64,000 nt of DNA, taken from assembly GCA_964395715.1 (NCBI GenBank), contig CAYNAU010000005.1, positions 62,001 through 126,000 on the forward strand, in the 5' to 3' direction. Each line of letters begins with the position of its first letter. The stretch's first letter is position 1. Made by a program: the position numbers and the translations under genes. The stretch is from Porticoccus sp964395715 (GTDB taxonomy: Bacteria > Pseudomonadota > Gammaproteobacteria > Pseudomonadales > Porticoccaceae). This document shows positions 17,175-26,260 of the stretch, piece by piece. Below the pieces are notes generated by a model that worked only from the letters and a program-made list of their open reading frames with translations, did not search any database and was not told the DNA's origin.

Positions 17175-19316
17175 CTACTCGTTGGGCTGAGCAGCATCTT
17201 CGGCCGAAACCTCGGCAGCAGTTTCCCCTTCATCCTCAAGGAGTTCTTTAATGGACAGTTTGATTCGGCCACGGGCATCAACATCGAGCACCTTGACGCG
17301 AACCTGCTGACCTTCCTTGAGGTAATCGGAGACATTTTCCACACGCTCTTTGGCAATCTGGGAAATGTGCAGCAGGCCATCCGTTCCCGGCATGATGGTC
17401 ACAAAGGCACCAAAGTCGACAATACGCGCCACAGTACCCTCGTAGACCTTACCCACTTCCGCTTCAGCGGTGATTTCCTCAATGCGGTAAATCGCATCCT
17501 TGAGGCTATCGCCGTCGTCGCTGTAGATGCGGATCATGCCACTGTCGTCGATATCAATAGTGGCACCGGTTTCTTCGGTCAATGCACGGATGGTCGCACC
17601 ACCTTTACCGATCACATCGCGGATCTTATCGGGATCAATTTTCATGGTGTGGTAGCGAGGTGCAGATTCAGACACTTCCTCACGGGCCTTATCAATCACC
17701 TTGTTCATCTCACCGAGAATATGCAGACGAGCCTGCAATGCCTGACCCAATGCGATATCCATGATCTCTTCAGTGATACCCTCAATCTTGATATCCATCT
17801 GCAGTGCAGTCACGCCCTGGGCAGTTCCAGCCACTTTAAAGTCCATATCGCCGAGGTGATCTTCATCCCCGAGAATGTCGGTGAGAACTGCAAAGCCATC
17901 GGGCTCTTTGACCAGGCCCATGGCGATACCGGCAACAGGTGCTTTCAGGGGCACGCCGGCATCCATCAACGCCAGGCTGGAGCCACACACGGAAGCCATG
18001 GAGCTGGAACCATTGGATTCAGTGATTTCAGACACGACGCGGATGGAGTAAGGAAACTCTTCCGTGTTAGGCAGCACAGCTGCGATACCACGGCGAGCCA
18101 GACGACCATGACCGATTTCCCGGCGACCGGTGGCACCCATGCGACCGCACTCACCCACCGAATAGGGCGGGAAATTGTAGTGCAGCATGAACGGGTCTTC
18201 ACGACGGCCTTCCAAGGCGTCAATCATCTGAGCATCACGCATGGAACCAAGGGTAGCAACGACCAGTGCCTGGGTTTCACCGCGGGTGAACAACGCCGTA
18301 CCGTGGGCACGGGCCAGAACACCGACTTCAACGTCAATACCGCGAACGGTTTTGCCATCGCGGCCATCAATGCGAGGTTCACCACGAATGATGCGACCGC
18401 GAACAATTTTCTTTTCGAGCTTTTTGAACGCATCGCGTACGTCTTCTTCAGAGACGCCAGACTCTTCATTGGCCAGTGAAGCGATGGCTTGACTACGCAG
18501 GCTGTCGAGTTGCGCAACACGCTGTTGTTTATCAGTGGTCCGATAGGCGGCATCCAGCGCTTCACCAATCTGTGCCTTGAGGGCATCGGCCAGGGCTTCG
18601 TTGACAGGCGCTGCCTGCCATTCCCAGCGGGGTTTACCTACTTCGCGGGCCAGCTCGTCGATTACCTGAATTACGGCCTGCATTTCCTGGTGAGCGTATA
18701 GCACAGCGCCCAACATAATATCTTCGGGCAACTCGCGGGCTTCGGATTCAACCATCAGTACAGCTTCGCGGGTACCGGCGACCACCATGTCCAAATCGGA
18801 GTCTTCCAATTCAGAATAGGTCGGGTTCAACAGGTAACCTTTTTCACGGTTGTAACCCACGCGGGCACCACCGATGGGGCCGTTGAAAGGCACACCGGAA
18901 ATCGCCAGCGCAGCAGATGTACCGATCATGGCCACAATATCGGGATCGACATTTTTTTCCGCTGACATCACGGTACAAACCACCTGTACCTCATTTTTGA
19001 AGCCATCGGGAAATAGCGGGCGAATCGGACGATCAATAAGGCGAGAGGTCAGAGTTTCTTTTTCAGTCGGACGACCTTCACGCTTGAAAAAACCGCCGGG
19101 GATCTTGCCGGCCGCATAGGCTTTTTCCTGATAATGCACGCTGAGGGGGAAGAAATCCTGACCCTCTTTTGCATCTTTGGCACCAACAACGGTGCAGAGT
19201 ACTGCTGTCTTGTCCATGGTACACATCACTGCGCCTGTGGCCTGGCGTGCAATCCGCCCGGTCTCCAGCGTGACAGTGTGGTTACCGTATGCAAATGTTT
19301 TAATTACGGGATTCAC
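17175..19316 (-). CDS. pnp: Polyribonucleotide nucleotidyltransferase (PNPase)
   Basis: 713 residues. A 3'-5' phosphorolytic exoribonuclease, trimeric, and part of the RNA degradosome where present. Two RNase PH-like halves are joined by a helical domain, then a KH domain (KIDPDKIRDVIGKGGATI) and an S1 domain (GKVYEGTVARIVDFGAFV). The tail is acidic and rich in Ala/Glu. It follows rpsO by about 60 bases, the classic rpsO-pnp arrangement, with a hairpin between. Confidence 0.97.
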   Translation of the reverse strand: MNPVIKTFAYGNHTVTLETGRIARQATGAVMCTMDKTAVLCTVVGAKDAKEGQDFFPLSVHYQEKAYAAGKIPGGFFKREGRPTEKETLTSRLIDRPIRPLFPDGFKNEVQVVCTVMSAEKNVDPDIVAMIGTSAALAISGVPFNGPIGGARVGYNREKGYLLNPTYSELEDSDLDMVVAGTREAVLMVESEARELPEDIMLGAVLYAHQEMQAVIQVIDELAREVGKPRWEWQAAPVNEALADALKAQIGEALDAAYRTTDKQQRVAQLDSLRSQAIASLANEESGVSEEDVRDAFKKLEKKIVRGRIIRGEPRIDGRDGKTVRGIDVEVGVLARAHGTALFTRGETQALVVATLGSMRDAQMIDALEGRREDPFMLHYNFPPYSVGECGRMGATGRREIGHGRLARRGIAAVLPNTEEFPYSIRVVSEITESNGSSSMASVCGSSLALMDAGVPLKAPVAGIAMGLVKEPDGFAVLTDILGDEDHLGDMDFKVAGTAQGVTALQMDIKIEGITEEIMDIALGQALQARLHILGEMNKVIDKAREEVSESAPRYHTMKIDPDKIRDVIGKGGATIRALTEETGATIDIDDSGMIRIYSDDGDSLKDAIYRIEEITAEAEVGKVYEGTVARIVDFGAFVTIMPGTDGLLHISQIAKERVENVSDYLKEGQQVRVKVLDVDARGRIKLSIKELLEDEGETAAEVSAEDAAQPNE

Positions 19317-19344
19317 TATTTTTCACCTATATCCTTACGCATGA

Positions 19345-19364
19345 ACGGCTCCCGTAGGAGCCGT
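19345..19364 (-). promoter_or_regulatory. Intergenic hairpin between rpsO and pnp
   Basis: An 8-bp perfect stem (ACGGCTCC at 19345-19352 with 19357-19364) lies between rpsO and pnp. No T-run follows on the minus strand, so it is not a clean terminator. In E. coli this interval carries an RNase III site used in pnp autoregulation, and a similar processing or stabilising role is possible here. Confidence 0.5.
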
Positions 19365-19375
19365 CAGCAATTCTA

Positions 19376-19642
19376 TTAACGACGCAGTCCGAGCTTTCCA
19401 ATCAGCTGAGTGTAGCGGTTTGCGTCCTTACTTTTGAGGTAGTCCAGCAGTTTACGTCGCTGGTTTACCATGCGGATCAAACCACGACGTGAGTGGTGAT
19501 CCTTCTTATGATCACCGAAGTGACCTTGCAGTTTGTTAATATTGGCAGTCAGTAGCGCCACTTGCACTTCCGGCGAACCGGTATCGCCCTCAGCTTGGGC
19601 GTGTTCTTTAACAATGGCTTCTTTTTCAGCTGCAGTTAACAT
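19376..19642 (-). CDS. rpsO: 30S ribosomal protein S15
   Basis: 88 residues from the ATG at 19642, preceded by GGAG at good spacing. A longer reading would add 27 unrelated residues. The protein binds 16S rRNA early in 30S assembly. The family blocks GDTGSPEVQVALL, HKKDHHSRRGL and RRKLLDYLK are intact. It lies between truB and pnp as in most gammaproteobacteria. Confidence 0.97.
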   Translation of the reverse strand: MLTAAEKEAIVKEHAQAEGDTGSPEVQVALLTANINKLQGHFGDHKKDHHSRRGLIRMVNQRRKLLDYLKSKDANRYTQLIGKLGLRR

Positions 19643-19658
19643 GGTTTTTCTCCAATAT

Positions 19659-19739
19659 GCGGGTTTCGATTCGGGGTACCCGCGCATATTTACAGGTACC
19701 CTAGTAATAAAGGCGGGTGTCAATCACTACACCCCGCCC
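19659..19739 (-). promoter_or_regulatory. rpsO leader: two hairpins upstream of the start codon
   Basis: Two inverted repeats lie between truB and rpsO. One pairs 19659-19664 with 19678-19683, close to the ribosome site. The other pairs about 19712-19720 with 19730-19739, with one bulge and a following TTTATTA on the minus strand, so it resembles a weak terminator or attenuator behind truB. S15 is known to repress its own mRNA through leader structure in several bacteria. Whether this leader does so is inference. Confidence 0.4.
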
Positions 19740-19795
19740 GACAATTGCTCTCAATGAGCAAATTCCACAGCTGTCGTCCCCAAAGGGCTCAACAA

Positions 19796-20764
19796 CTAAA
19801 ATACGACCAGTCGTTTGGGCGCCACTCGCCCATCGCCGGTGACTTCCGCCACCCCCAAAAACAGGACATCGGTATCACCTGGGGACGCATCCCCATTTTC
19901 GTCCCTGTTTTTAAAGACGCGCACTATATCGCCTTCTTCGCTCTGTTGATAGACCTGCGGCACCATAACCGCTTGCCCCTGGCGGAAGTAAAAAGCTGCA
20001 TCCTCTGACAGCCCGATCGCCGTCAGGTGCCGAATGCCTGCATCCATGCTCAACAAGCGTGCATCCAGCGCCTGCTCACCGCCACTTTCGCACAATGCCT
20101 CAAGGTCCGGCAGGCTGATGGCCTGTGACTCATCAAAAGGACCAGCTGCCGTACGATGTAACCTGGAAACGTAGGCTCCACAGCCAAGCCGCTGCCCGAT
20201 ATCTTCTGCCAGGGTTCGCACATAGGTGCCTTTGCTGCAGTGAATCTCGACGTCTGCTTCTGGAAACTCACCTTCCCTGAACGACTGCACTTCCAGCGAG
20301 AAGATGGTCACCGGCCTCGCCTTGCGTTCAATCTCGACGCCCTCGCGAGCCAGCTTGTACAGCGGTTGTCCATTGTGCTTCAGCGCCGAGTACATGGACG
20401 GCACCTGTTCGATCTCGCCCCGAAATTCGGGTAGCACAGCCAACAGCTGTTCTTCCGTCAAATCAGGTGCGCCACCCTCACTCACTACCGCGCCGTCTGC
20501 GTCACCACTGACAGTGGCAATGCCGAACCGAAACGTTGCCCGATAACACTTGTCCGCATCCAGCAGAAACTGGGTAAACTTTGTGGCTTCGCCCAGGCAC
20601 ACGGGCAACACGCCGGTGGCCAGAGGGTCCAGACTTCCGGTATGCCCGGCTTTTGCCGCCCCAAACAGGCGGCGGACCTTTTGCAGCGCACTGTTGGATG
20701 AAAGTCCCAACGGCTTGTCCAACAGCAAAATGCCGTTGACCGGCCTGCCCTTACGACGACCCAA
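19796..20764 (-). CDS. truB: tRNA pseudouridine-55 synthase
   Basis: 322 residues. It modifies U55 in the T loop of tRNAs. The catalytic Asp is in GHTGSLDPLATGVLP. KPLGLSSN at the N terminus and the HCSKGTYVRTLAEDIG and C-terminal PUA-like segments are present. It starts 4 bases after rbfA ends and is part of the nusA-infB operon. Confidence 0.96.
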   Translation of the reverse strand: MGRRKGRPVNGILLLDKPLGLSSNSALQKVRRLFGAAKAGHTGSLDPLATGVLPVCLGEATKFTQFLLDADKCYRATFRFGIATVSGDADGAVVSEGGAPDLTEEQLLAVLPEFRGEIEQVPSMYSALKHNGQPLYKLAREGVEIERKARPVTIFSLEVQSFREGEFPEADVEIHCSKGTYVRTLAEDIGQRLGCGAYVSRLHRTAAGPFDESQAISLPDLEALCESGGEQALDARLLSMDAGIRHLTAIGLSEDAAFYFRQGQAVMVPQVYQQSEEGDIVRVFKNRDENGDASPGDTDVLFLGVAEVTGDGRVAPKRLVVF

Positions 20765-20767
20765 TGC

Positions 20768-21166
20768 TTATTCCTCTCCGGAAGAATCCGGGTCGCTGTG
20801 TCGTTGTTTGTCGGTGTTCACTGCATATTCAATCAGTGCCGATAATTCCTGGGCGCGTTTACCACTGAGATCATAGATAAAACGCAAGCGTGGGGTGACC
20901 CTCAACTGCATGCGTTTGGCAACCTGGGATCGCAAGAAACCGGCAGCACCATTGAGCAAGTCGGCAGCGGCCTGGCTTTCTTCTGCAGACTCCGCGCCCA
21001 CCAGATTAACAAACACTTTGGCACTGGACAGGTCGCGACTGACCTCGACGGCAGTGATGTTCACCATCCCCAACCGCGGGTCACGCATTTCATCGCGAAT
21101 CAGCTGCGCCAACTCACGTTGCAACGCATCGGCAACCCTGTCATTACGGGTAAATTCTCTGGGCAT
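20768..21166 (-). CDS. rbfA: Ribosome-binding factor A
   Basis: 132 residues from the ATG at 21166 (MPREFTRNDRVADALQ matches the family N terminus, and the upstream reading is unlikely). A KH-like fold protein needed for late 30S maturation and cold adaptation. The conserved RDPRLG, VEVSRDLSSAKVFV and LRVTPRLRF blocks are present. It lies between infB and truB. Confidence 0.95.
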   Translation of the reverse strand: MPREFTRNDRVADALQRELAQLIRDEMRDPRLGMVNITAVEVSRDLSSAKVFVNLVGAESAEESQAAADLLNGAAGFLRSQVAKRMQLRVTPRLRFIYDLSGKRAQELSALIEYAVNTDKQRHSDPDSSGEE

Positions 21167-21211
21167 AAAATCAGTCGACCTGAAGTTACCGGTTAGCGGC
21201 CACGGCAACCG

Positions 21212-23782
21212 TTAAAGTTGACGCGCCACTTCCTTGATGTCATAGACCTCAATCTGGTCGCCATTCTTGATATCGTTGTAATCTTTTACACCGATACCGC
21301 ACTCCATGCCGTTACGCACTTCGTTCACGTCGTCTTTAAAGCGACGCAGGGATTCAAGCTCACCCTCATAAATGACCACGTTATCCCGTAACACACGGAT
21401 CGGCTTGTTGCGATAGACGGTGCCCTCGATGACCATACAGCCGGCCACTGAGCCGAATTTTGGTGAACGGAAAACATCGCGCACTTCCGCGATACCGACA
21501 ATTTCTTCCCGTTTTTCCGGTGCCAGCAGACCACTCAGTGCCTGCTTCACATCATCGAGCAGGTTGTAGATAACACTGTAGTAGCGAAGATCGACATCTT
21601 CTTCTTCCGCCAGCTGGCGTGCAGCATTGTCAGCACGCACGTTAAAACCAATCACGGCTGCACCGGTTGTAATCGCCAGGTTAATGTCGGACTCATTGAT
21701 CCCACCAACACCGGAACCGACCACATTGACTTCTACTTCATCAGTGCCAATATCGGCCAATGCGGAAAGAATCGCTTCCAGAGAACCACGCACATCGGTC
21801 TTCACCAGCACCTGCATGACACCTTTTTCCTGTGCTTCGAAGGTGGCAAACATGTTTTCCAGTTTAGATGCCTGCTGACGAGACACTTTTTCCTGGCGCG
21901 CTTTTTCCTGGCGCATTTCCGCCAGTTCGCGGGCCTTGCGTTCATCCTCAACCACCAGGAATTCCTCACCGGCGGCCGGAGGCACATCCAACCCCAGAAT
22001 TTCTACCGGAATCGATGGACCGGCTTCCGCCGTCGGACGGCCAGCTTCGTCAGACATCGCACGAATCCTGCCAACGCTCTCACCGGCCAACACCAGGTCA
22101 CCCTTGCGCAGGGTTCCCGCCTGAACCAGGGCCGTTGCCACTGCACCGCGACCTTTTTCAAGCCGGGATTCGACGATCACACCTTTAGCCGGACCGCTGC
22201 GCTGGGCCGTCAGTTCCAGCAGTTCGGCCTGCAGCAATACTGCGTCCAGCAAGTCATCAATACCTTCACCCGTGTGGGCTGAGACTTTGACAAACTGAAC
22301 GTCACCACCCCATTCTTCAGGGATCACATCCTTGGCAGCCAGCTCGTTAGTTACCCGGTCAGGATCTGCGGCTTCCTTATCGATTTTGTTAATCGCCACC
22401 ACGATGGGCACACCAGCAGCACGGGAATGCTGAATTGCTTCTTCGGTCTGCGGCATCACGCCGTCATCTGCAGCCACCACCAGGATGACCACGTCGGTGC
22501 TCTTGGCACCACGGGCACGCATCGCCGTAAAAGCGGCGTGGCCGGGGGTGTCGAGGAATGTCACGGTACCCTTGGGCGTATCCACGTGGTAAGCACCAAT
22601 GTGCTGGGTAATACCCCCTGCTTCCCCAGATGCCACACGGCTTTCACGGATGTGATCCAGCAATGAGGTCTTACCATGGTCGACGTGTCCCATGACCGTC
22701 ACCACAGGCGGGCGAGGCTCAAGATTTTCTTCCACTTCCGCCTGCAGTGCCTTGATCATCTTCAGCTCGACCTCTTCTTCAGAGACCGGCACCGGGGTGT
22801 GGCCCAGCTCTTCAACCACCAGAATAGCGGTATCCTGATCAATCGCCTGATTGATCGTGGCCATGGTACCCATCTTCATGAGTTCCTTGACTACGACAGC
22901 GGCTTTCACGTTCATGCGCTGTGCCAGTTCACCTACCGAGATTTCTTCAGGCACTTCTACTGCGTGGATGATTTTGTCTGTGGGCTTCTTGAACTTGTGT
23001 TTGTTCTCGACCCTGATAGGAACCGGAGTCGCAGAGCGCAGGCGAGGTTTTTTCTGATCGGCAGTGTCGTCGGACTCGTCTACCACAGCCTTCAGGATAT
23101 CTTCTTTCTTACGTTTCGGATCCTTGATGACGCCCCGCTTCTTGGCCTTTTTGGGCGCTTCCTCGGAATCGTCAGCTTCGTCGTCTTCTCTAACGTGCTT
23201 TTTAGCGTGCTTGTGGGTGTCAGTAACCACAGGCTCCACAACGGGCTCAACGGCCTCTGTCTTGGGCTGCCCTTCCTGCTTTTCTTCTTCAGAAGCGACT
23301 TCCTGCTGTTTGCGAGCAGCTTCTTCCTCAGCTTTCTGGCGCGCTTCTTCCTCGGCTTTGCGACGGGCTTCAATGGCGGCCTGACGTTTCAGCTCAACGT
23401 CGTCAACGGCACGACTGACCGGCGCCTCTACAGCTACCGGTGCTTCCTGTTGCACTTCCGTTTCGGATTTTTGTTCTGCAGCCTCATCCATATCACGTTT
23501 CACGTAGGTGCGTTTTTTGCGCACTTCTACATTCACGGTTTTGCGTCCGGCACCGGTTTTCAGGGTACTCACGGTCTTACGCTTTAACGTGATTTTTTTT
23601 GGCTCGCGGGATTGCTCGCCGTGCAACCCTTTCAGGTATGCCAGCAACTTCTGTTTTTCCTCATCGCTGACCGGTGCGTCAGGAGAGTTATGGGGCAAAC
23701 CTGCCTCCTGCATTTGACTCAGCAGGCGGTCGACGGATGCTCCGACAACCTTGGCAAGTTCGCTTACAGTGACTTCAGCCAT
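21212..23782 (-). CDS. infB: Translation initiation factor IF-2
   Basis: 856 residues. A GTPase that places initiator tRNA on the 30S subunit. The N-terminal IF2 domain (VSELAKVVGASVDRLL) and a long charged Lys/Glu/Ala-rich linker (about 80-270) precede the G domain with GHVDHGKTSLLD, DTPGHAAF and NKIDK, then domains II-IV. Its operon begins with the initiator tRNA gene itself. Confidence 0.97.
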   Translation of the reverse strand: MAEVTVSELAKVVGASVDRLLSQMQEAGLPHNSPDAPVSDEEKQKLLAYLKGLHGEQSREPKKITLKRKTVSTLKTGAGRKTVNVEVRKKRTYVKRDMDEAAEQKSETEVQQEAPVAVEAPVSRAVDDVELKRQAAIEARRKAEEEARQKAEEEAARKQQEVASEEEKQEGQPKTEAVEPVVEPVVTDTHKHAKKHVREDDEADDSEEAPKKAKKRGVIKDPKRKKEDILKAVVDESDDTADQKKPRLRSATPVPIRVENKHKFKKPTDKIIHAVEVPEEISVGELAQRMNVKAAVVVKELMKMGTMATINQAIDQDTAILVVEELGHTPVPVSEEEVELKMIKALQAEVEENLEPRPPVVTVMGHVDHGKTSLLDHIRESRVASGEAGGITQHIGAYHVDTPKGTVTFLDTPGHAAFTAMRARGAKSTDVVILVVAADDGVMPQTEEAIQHSRAAGVPIVVAINKIDKEAADPDRVTNELAAKDVIPEEWGGDVQFVKVSAHTGEGIDDLLDAVLLQAELLELTAQRSGPAKGVIVESRLEKGRGAVATALVQAGTLRKGDLVLAGESVGRIRAMSDEAGRPTAEAGPSIPVEILGLDVPPAAGEEFLVVEDERKARELAEMRQEKARQEKVSRQQASKLENMFATFEAQEKGVMQVLVKTDVRGSLEAILSALADIGTDEVEVNVVGSGVGGINESDINLAITTGAAVIGFNVRADNAARQLAEEEDVDLRYYSVIYNLLDDVKQALSGLLAPEKREEIVGIAEVRDVFRSPKFGSVAGCMVIEGTVYRNKPIRVLRDNVVIYEGELESLRRFKDDVNEVRNGMECGIGVKDYNDIKNGDQIEVYDIKEVARQL

Positions 23783-23811
23783 CAGTGTTCCTCGATTTTC
23801 CGCCGTATCGT

Positions 23812-25302
23812 TTAGTTGTCGCCCTCATCGGCGAACCAGGGTGCCCGTGCTGTCATGATCAGTTCAGCGGCGCGTGCCTCATCGATATCAGCAATATCCA
23901 GCAGGTCTTCTACCGCCTGCTCGGCCAGATCTTCCATGGTCACCACACCCCGGGCAGCCAGTGTGTGAGCCAATTCATCATCCATCCCGTCCATGGAGAG
24001 CAGGTCTTCTGCCGGTTCCGAAACCCCTTCCTCAGAGGCCAGCGCCATTGTCAGCAGTGCATCTTTGGCGCGGGCACGAAGCTCTTCGGCGACGTCCTCA
24101 TCAAAACCTTCGATGCTCGCCAGCTCTTCCAGCGGGACATAGGCCACTTCTTCTACGGAAGTGAAGCCCTCTTCGACCAGTACCATACCCACGTCTTCAT
24201 CCACATCGAGACGGTTCATAAAGGTAGATACCAGTGAACTTGATTCTTCCTGTTGCTTGCTTTCCGCTTCGTCGGTGGTCATCACATTGATTTTCCAACC
24301 AGTCAGCTCGGAAGCAAGACGGACATTCTGTCCATTGCGGCCAATGGCCATGGCCAGGGATTCTTCCGCCACGGCCACATCCATGGAGCGGGTTTCCTCG
24401 TCCACAATAATGGACTCGACTTCTGCCGGCGCCATGGCGTTAATCACCAGCTGTGCCGGGTTGTCGTCCCAGAGCACGATATCGATTCGCTCGCCGTCCA
24501 GCTCATTGGACACCGCCTGTACACGCGCACCGCGCATACCCACACAGGCACCCACCGGGTCGATGCGGCCGTCATTGGTCTTCACCGCAATCTTTGCGCG
24601 GGAACCGGGGTCACGAGCCGCTCCGCGAATCTCAATCACCTGCTCGGCAACTTCCGGCACTTCGATGCTGAACAGTTCGATCAGCATTTCCTTGCACTTA
24701 CGGCTCAGATAAAGCTGCGGACCACGACTCTCGGAATTGATTTCCTTGAGAATGGCACGCACCCGGTCGTTAATACGAAAAACTTCACGACCCACCAGTT
24801 CTTCTCTGGGCATGACCGCTTCCGCGTTGTTACCCAGGTCAACAATAATATTTTCTCGCGTCACTTTTTTGACGGTGCCGCTGATCAGGCTACCCACCTG
24901 GTCACGATACTGCTCTACCACCAGAGCACGTTCGGCATCGCGCACTTTCTGCACAATGACCTGCTTCGCTGTCTGCGCAGCAATACGGCCGAAGCCGATA
25001 TTTTCCACCTGCTCCTCATAAACATCGCCGGCTTTCAGGGACGGATCCTTTTCACGGGCTTCCTCTGTCGTGAACTGGGTGCCCAATTCGGCGAGGGTGT
25101 CGTCATCCATCACTTCCCACCAGCGGAAAGATTCGTAATCGCCGGTATCGCGGTCGATGACGACACGGATGTTTGCATCTTCGTCGTAGCGCTTTTTGGT
25201 CGCCGTGGCCAGGGCCTGCTCGATGGCCTCAAAAATCACGTCCCGTGAAACACCTTTCTCGTTCGAAACGGCTTCCACTACCATCAAAATTTCTTTGTTC
25301 AT
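23812..25302 (-). CDS. nusA: Transcription termination/antitermination factor NusA
   Basis: 496 residues. It binds RNA polymerase and nascent RNA to modulate pausing, termination and antitermination. The N-terminal domain (MNKEILMVVEAVSNEKGV), S1 domain (SLISGTVKKVTRENIIVDLG), two KH domains (VGACVGMRGARVQAV and MAIGRNGQNVRLA) and two acidic C-terminal repeats are all visible, as in the E. coli long form. It is located between rimP and infB. Confidence 0.97.
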   Translation of the reverse strand: MNKEILMVVEAVSNEKGVSRDVIFEAIEQALATATKKRYDEDANIRVVIDRDTGDYESFRWWEVMDDDTLAELGTQFTTEEAREKDPSLKAGDVYEEQVENIGFGRIAAQTAKQVIVQKVRDAERALVVEQYRDQVGSLISGTVKKVTRENIIVDLGNNAEAVMPREELVGREVFRINDRVRAILKEINSESRGPQLYLSRKCKEMLIELFSIEVPEVAEQVIEIRGAARDPGSRAKIAVKTNDGRIDPVGACVGMRGARVQAVSNELDGERIDIVLWDDNPAQLVINAMAPAEVESIIVDEETRSMDVAVAEESLAMAIGRNGQNVRLASELTGWKINVMTTDEAESKQQEESSSLVSTFMNRLDVDEDVGMVLVEEGFTSVEEVAYVPLEELASIEGFDEDVAEELRARAKDALLTMALASEEGVSEPAEDLLSMDGMDDELAHTLAARGVVTMEDLAEQAVEDLLDIADIDEARAAELIMTARAPWFADEGDN

Positions 25303-25324
25303 TCAGTCAGCCTCGCAATCGCCC

Positions 25325-25783
25325 TCAAAAACGGGGTACGACATTTGCCTTTTCAACGCTATCCACAGGAAACAGGTATTCGTGATCTTCGACGACCAAC
25401 AGAATATCCTCTCCCTCAACACCATTCAGACGACCCTTGAATTTTCGTCTGCCTTCGTAGGGGAAGCGTAGCTTAACCGCCACCTCTTCACCGACATACC
25501 TTTGGAACTGCTCCAAGTTGTACAGGGGCCGCTCCAGACCCGGGGATGAAACCTCCAGGGTATACTCCCCACTGATGGGGTCTTCGACATCCATCAGGCT
25601 ACTGACCTGGCGACTGACTTTTTCACAGTCTTCAACGGTCACGCCTTCCTCCGCCCGATCAATGTAAATTCGCAGCATTGCCGAGCGCCCTGAAGACAAG
25701 TATTCCAACCCCCAGAACTCACAACCCAGGGCTTCAACCACCGGGGCGATCATTGCTTTGAGCGTTTCCTCTTTTGTCGCCAC
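25325..25783 (-). CDS. rimP: Ribosome maturation factor RimP
   Basis: 152 residues. It aids 30S assembly. The N-terminal alpha/beta domain (PVVEALGCEFWGLEYL, LRIYIDR) and the SM-like C-terminal barrel (GEYTLEVSSPGLERPL, FKGRLNGVEGEDILL) fit the family in length and order. It is the first protein gene behind tRNA-fMet. Confidence 0.95.
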   Translation of the reverse strand: MATKEETLKAMIAPVVEALGCEFWGLEYLSSGRSAMLRIYIDRAEEGVTVEDCEKVSRQVSSLMDVEDPISGEYTLEVSSPGLERPLYNLEQFQRYVGEEVAVKLRFPYEGRRKFKGRLNGVEGEDILLVVEDHEYLFPVDSVEKANVVPRF

Positions 25784-25870
25784 TGCAACCTCTCGGTTTT
25801 ACAATGAAAAGTTTCACAATGAAAAAATGGGCACACGGCCCACTTCATACTGCATTTTTGGCACCTAGCA

Positions 25871-25894
25871 AAAGGCCCCTAAGAAGGGGCCTTT
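25871..25894 (-). terminator. Hairpin terminator between tRNA-fMet and rimP
   Basis: A 9-bp stem (AAAGGCCCC at 25871-25879 with 25886-25894) with a 6-nt loop, ending in TTTT on the minus strand. A second perfect inverted repeat (GGTACCAG 25918-25925 with 25935-25942) sits just beyond the tRNA 3' end. Together they could partly terminate the tRNA transcript while letting some polymerase through to rimP. Confidence 0.65.
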
Positions 25895-25948
25895 CGACAG
25901 CGCCTAAAGCTGGCGCCGGTACCAGCCAAGATCACTGGTACCCAAAAT

Positions 25949-26025
<77 letters not shown>

Positions 26026-26136
26026 TCAAACTGCATGGCTTTTCAGCCGTGGAGACTGAGCGAGTCTCCTGCACCCACCGGGTCATAACTCCCGGTTTCG
26101 CCTGAAGCCTCCAATTGGCTGCTTCAAGGGCCGTGA

Positions 26137-26165
26137 ATTATAGGGATGCCCCCACATGCGGTCAA
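26137..26165 (-). promoter_or_regulatory. Near-consensus sigma-70 promoter for tRNA-fMet operon
   Basis: On the minus strand TTGACC (26160-26165), exactly 17 bp, then TATAAT (26137-26142). The predicted start is near 26130, about 105 bases before the tRNA. The segment after the -10 (TCACGGCCC) is GC-rich, as at stringently controlled stable-RNA promoters. Two inverted repeats in the precursor leader (around 26040-26105) are probably processed away. Confidence 0.85.
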
Positions 26166-26193
26166 GGACAATCACCCCTATCAGGCCTCTTTA

Positions 26194-26226
26194 CTTAAGA
26201 TTGTGTTAAGGGTGCCTTCGTATAGT
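26194..26226 (+). promoter_or_regulatory. PmrA/QseB-like box and -10 upstream of eptC-like gene
   Basis: CTTAAG (26194-26199), 5 bp, GTTAAG (26205-26210) forms a direct repeat close to the PmrA consensus YTTAAK-N5-YTTAAK, with one mismatch in the second half. A plausible -10 TATAGT lies at 26221-26226 and no good -35 is present, as expected for an activated promoter. The gene downstream encodes a lipopolysaccharide phosphoethanolamine transferase, a known target class of PmrA in enteric bacteria. Confidence 0.5.
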
Positions 26227-26260
26227 GGCCTGCAAACCTGACAGACCTTTGGATTCAGCC

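Noticed and set aside
26040..26105. Possible second tRNA upstream of tRNA-fMet
   Set aside because: Two hairpins are present, but no T-loop, acceptor pairing or anticodon arrangement could be built.
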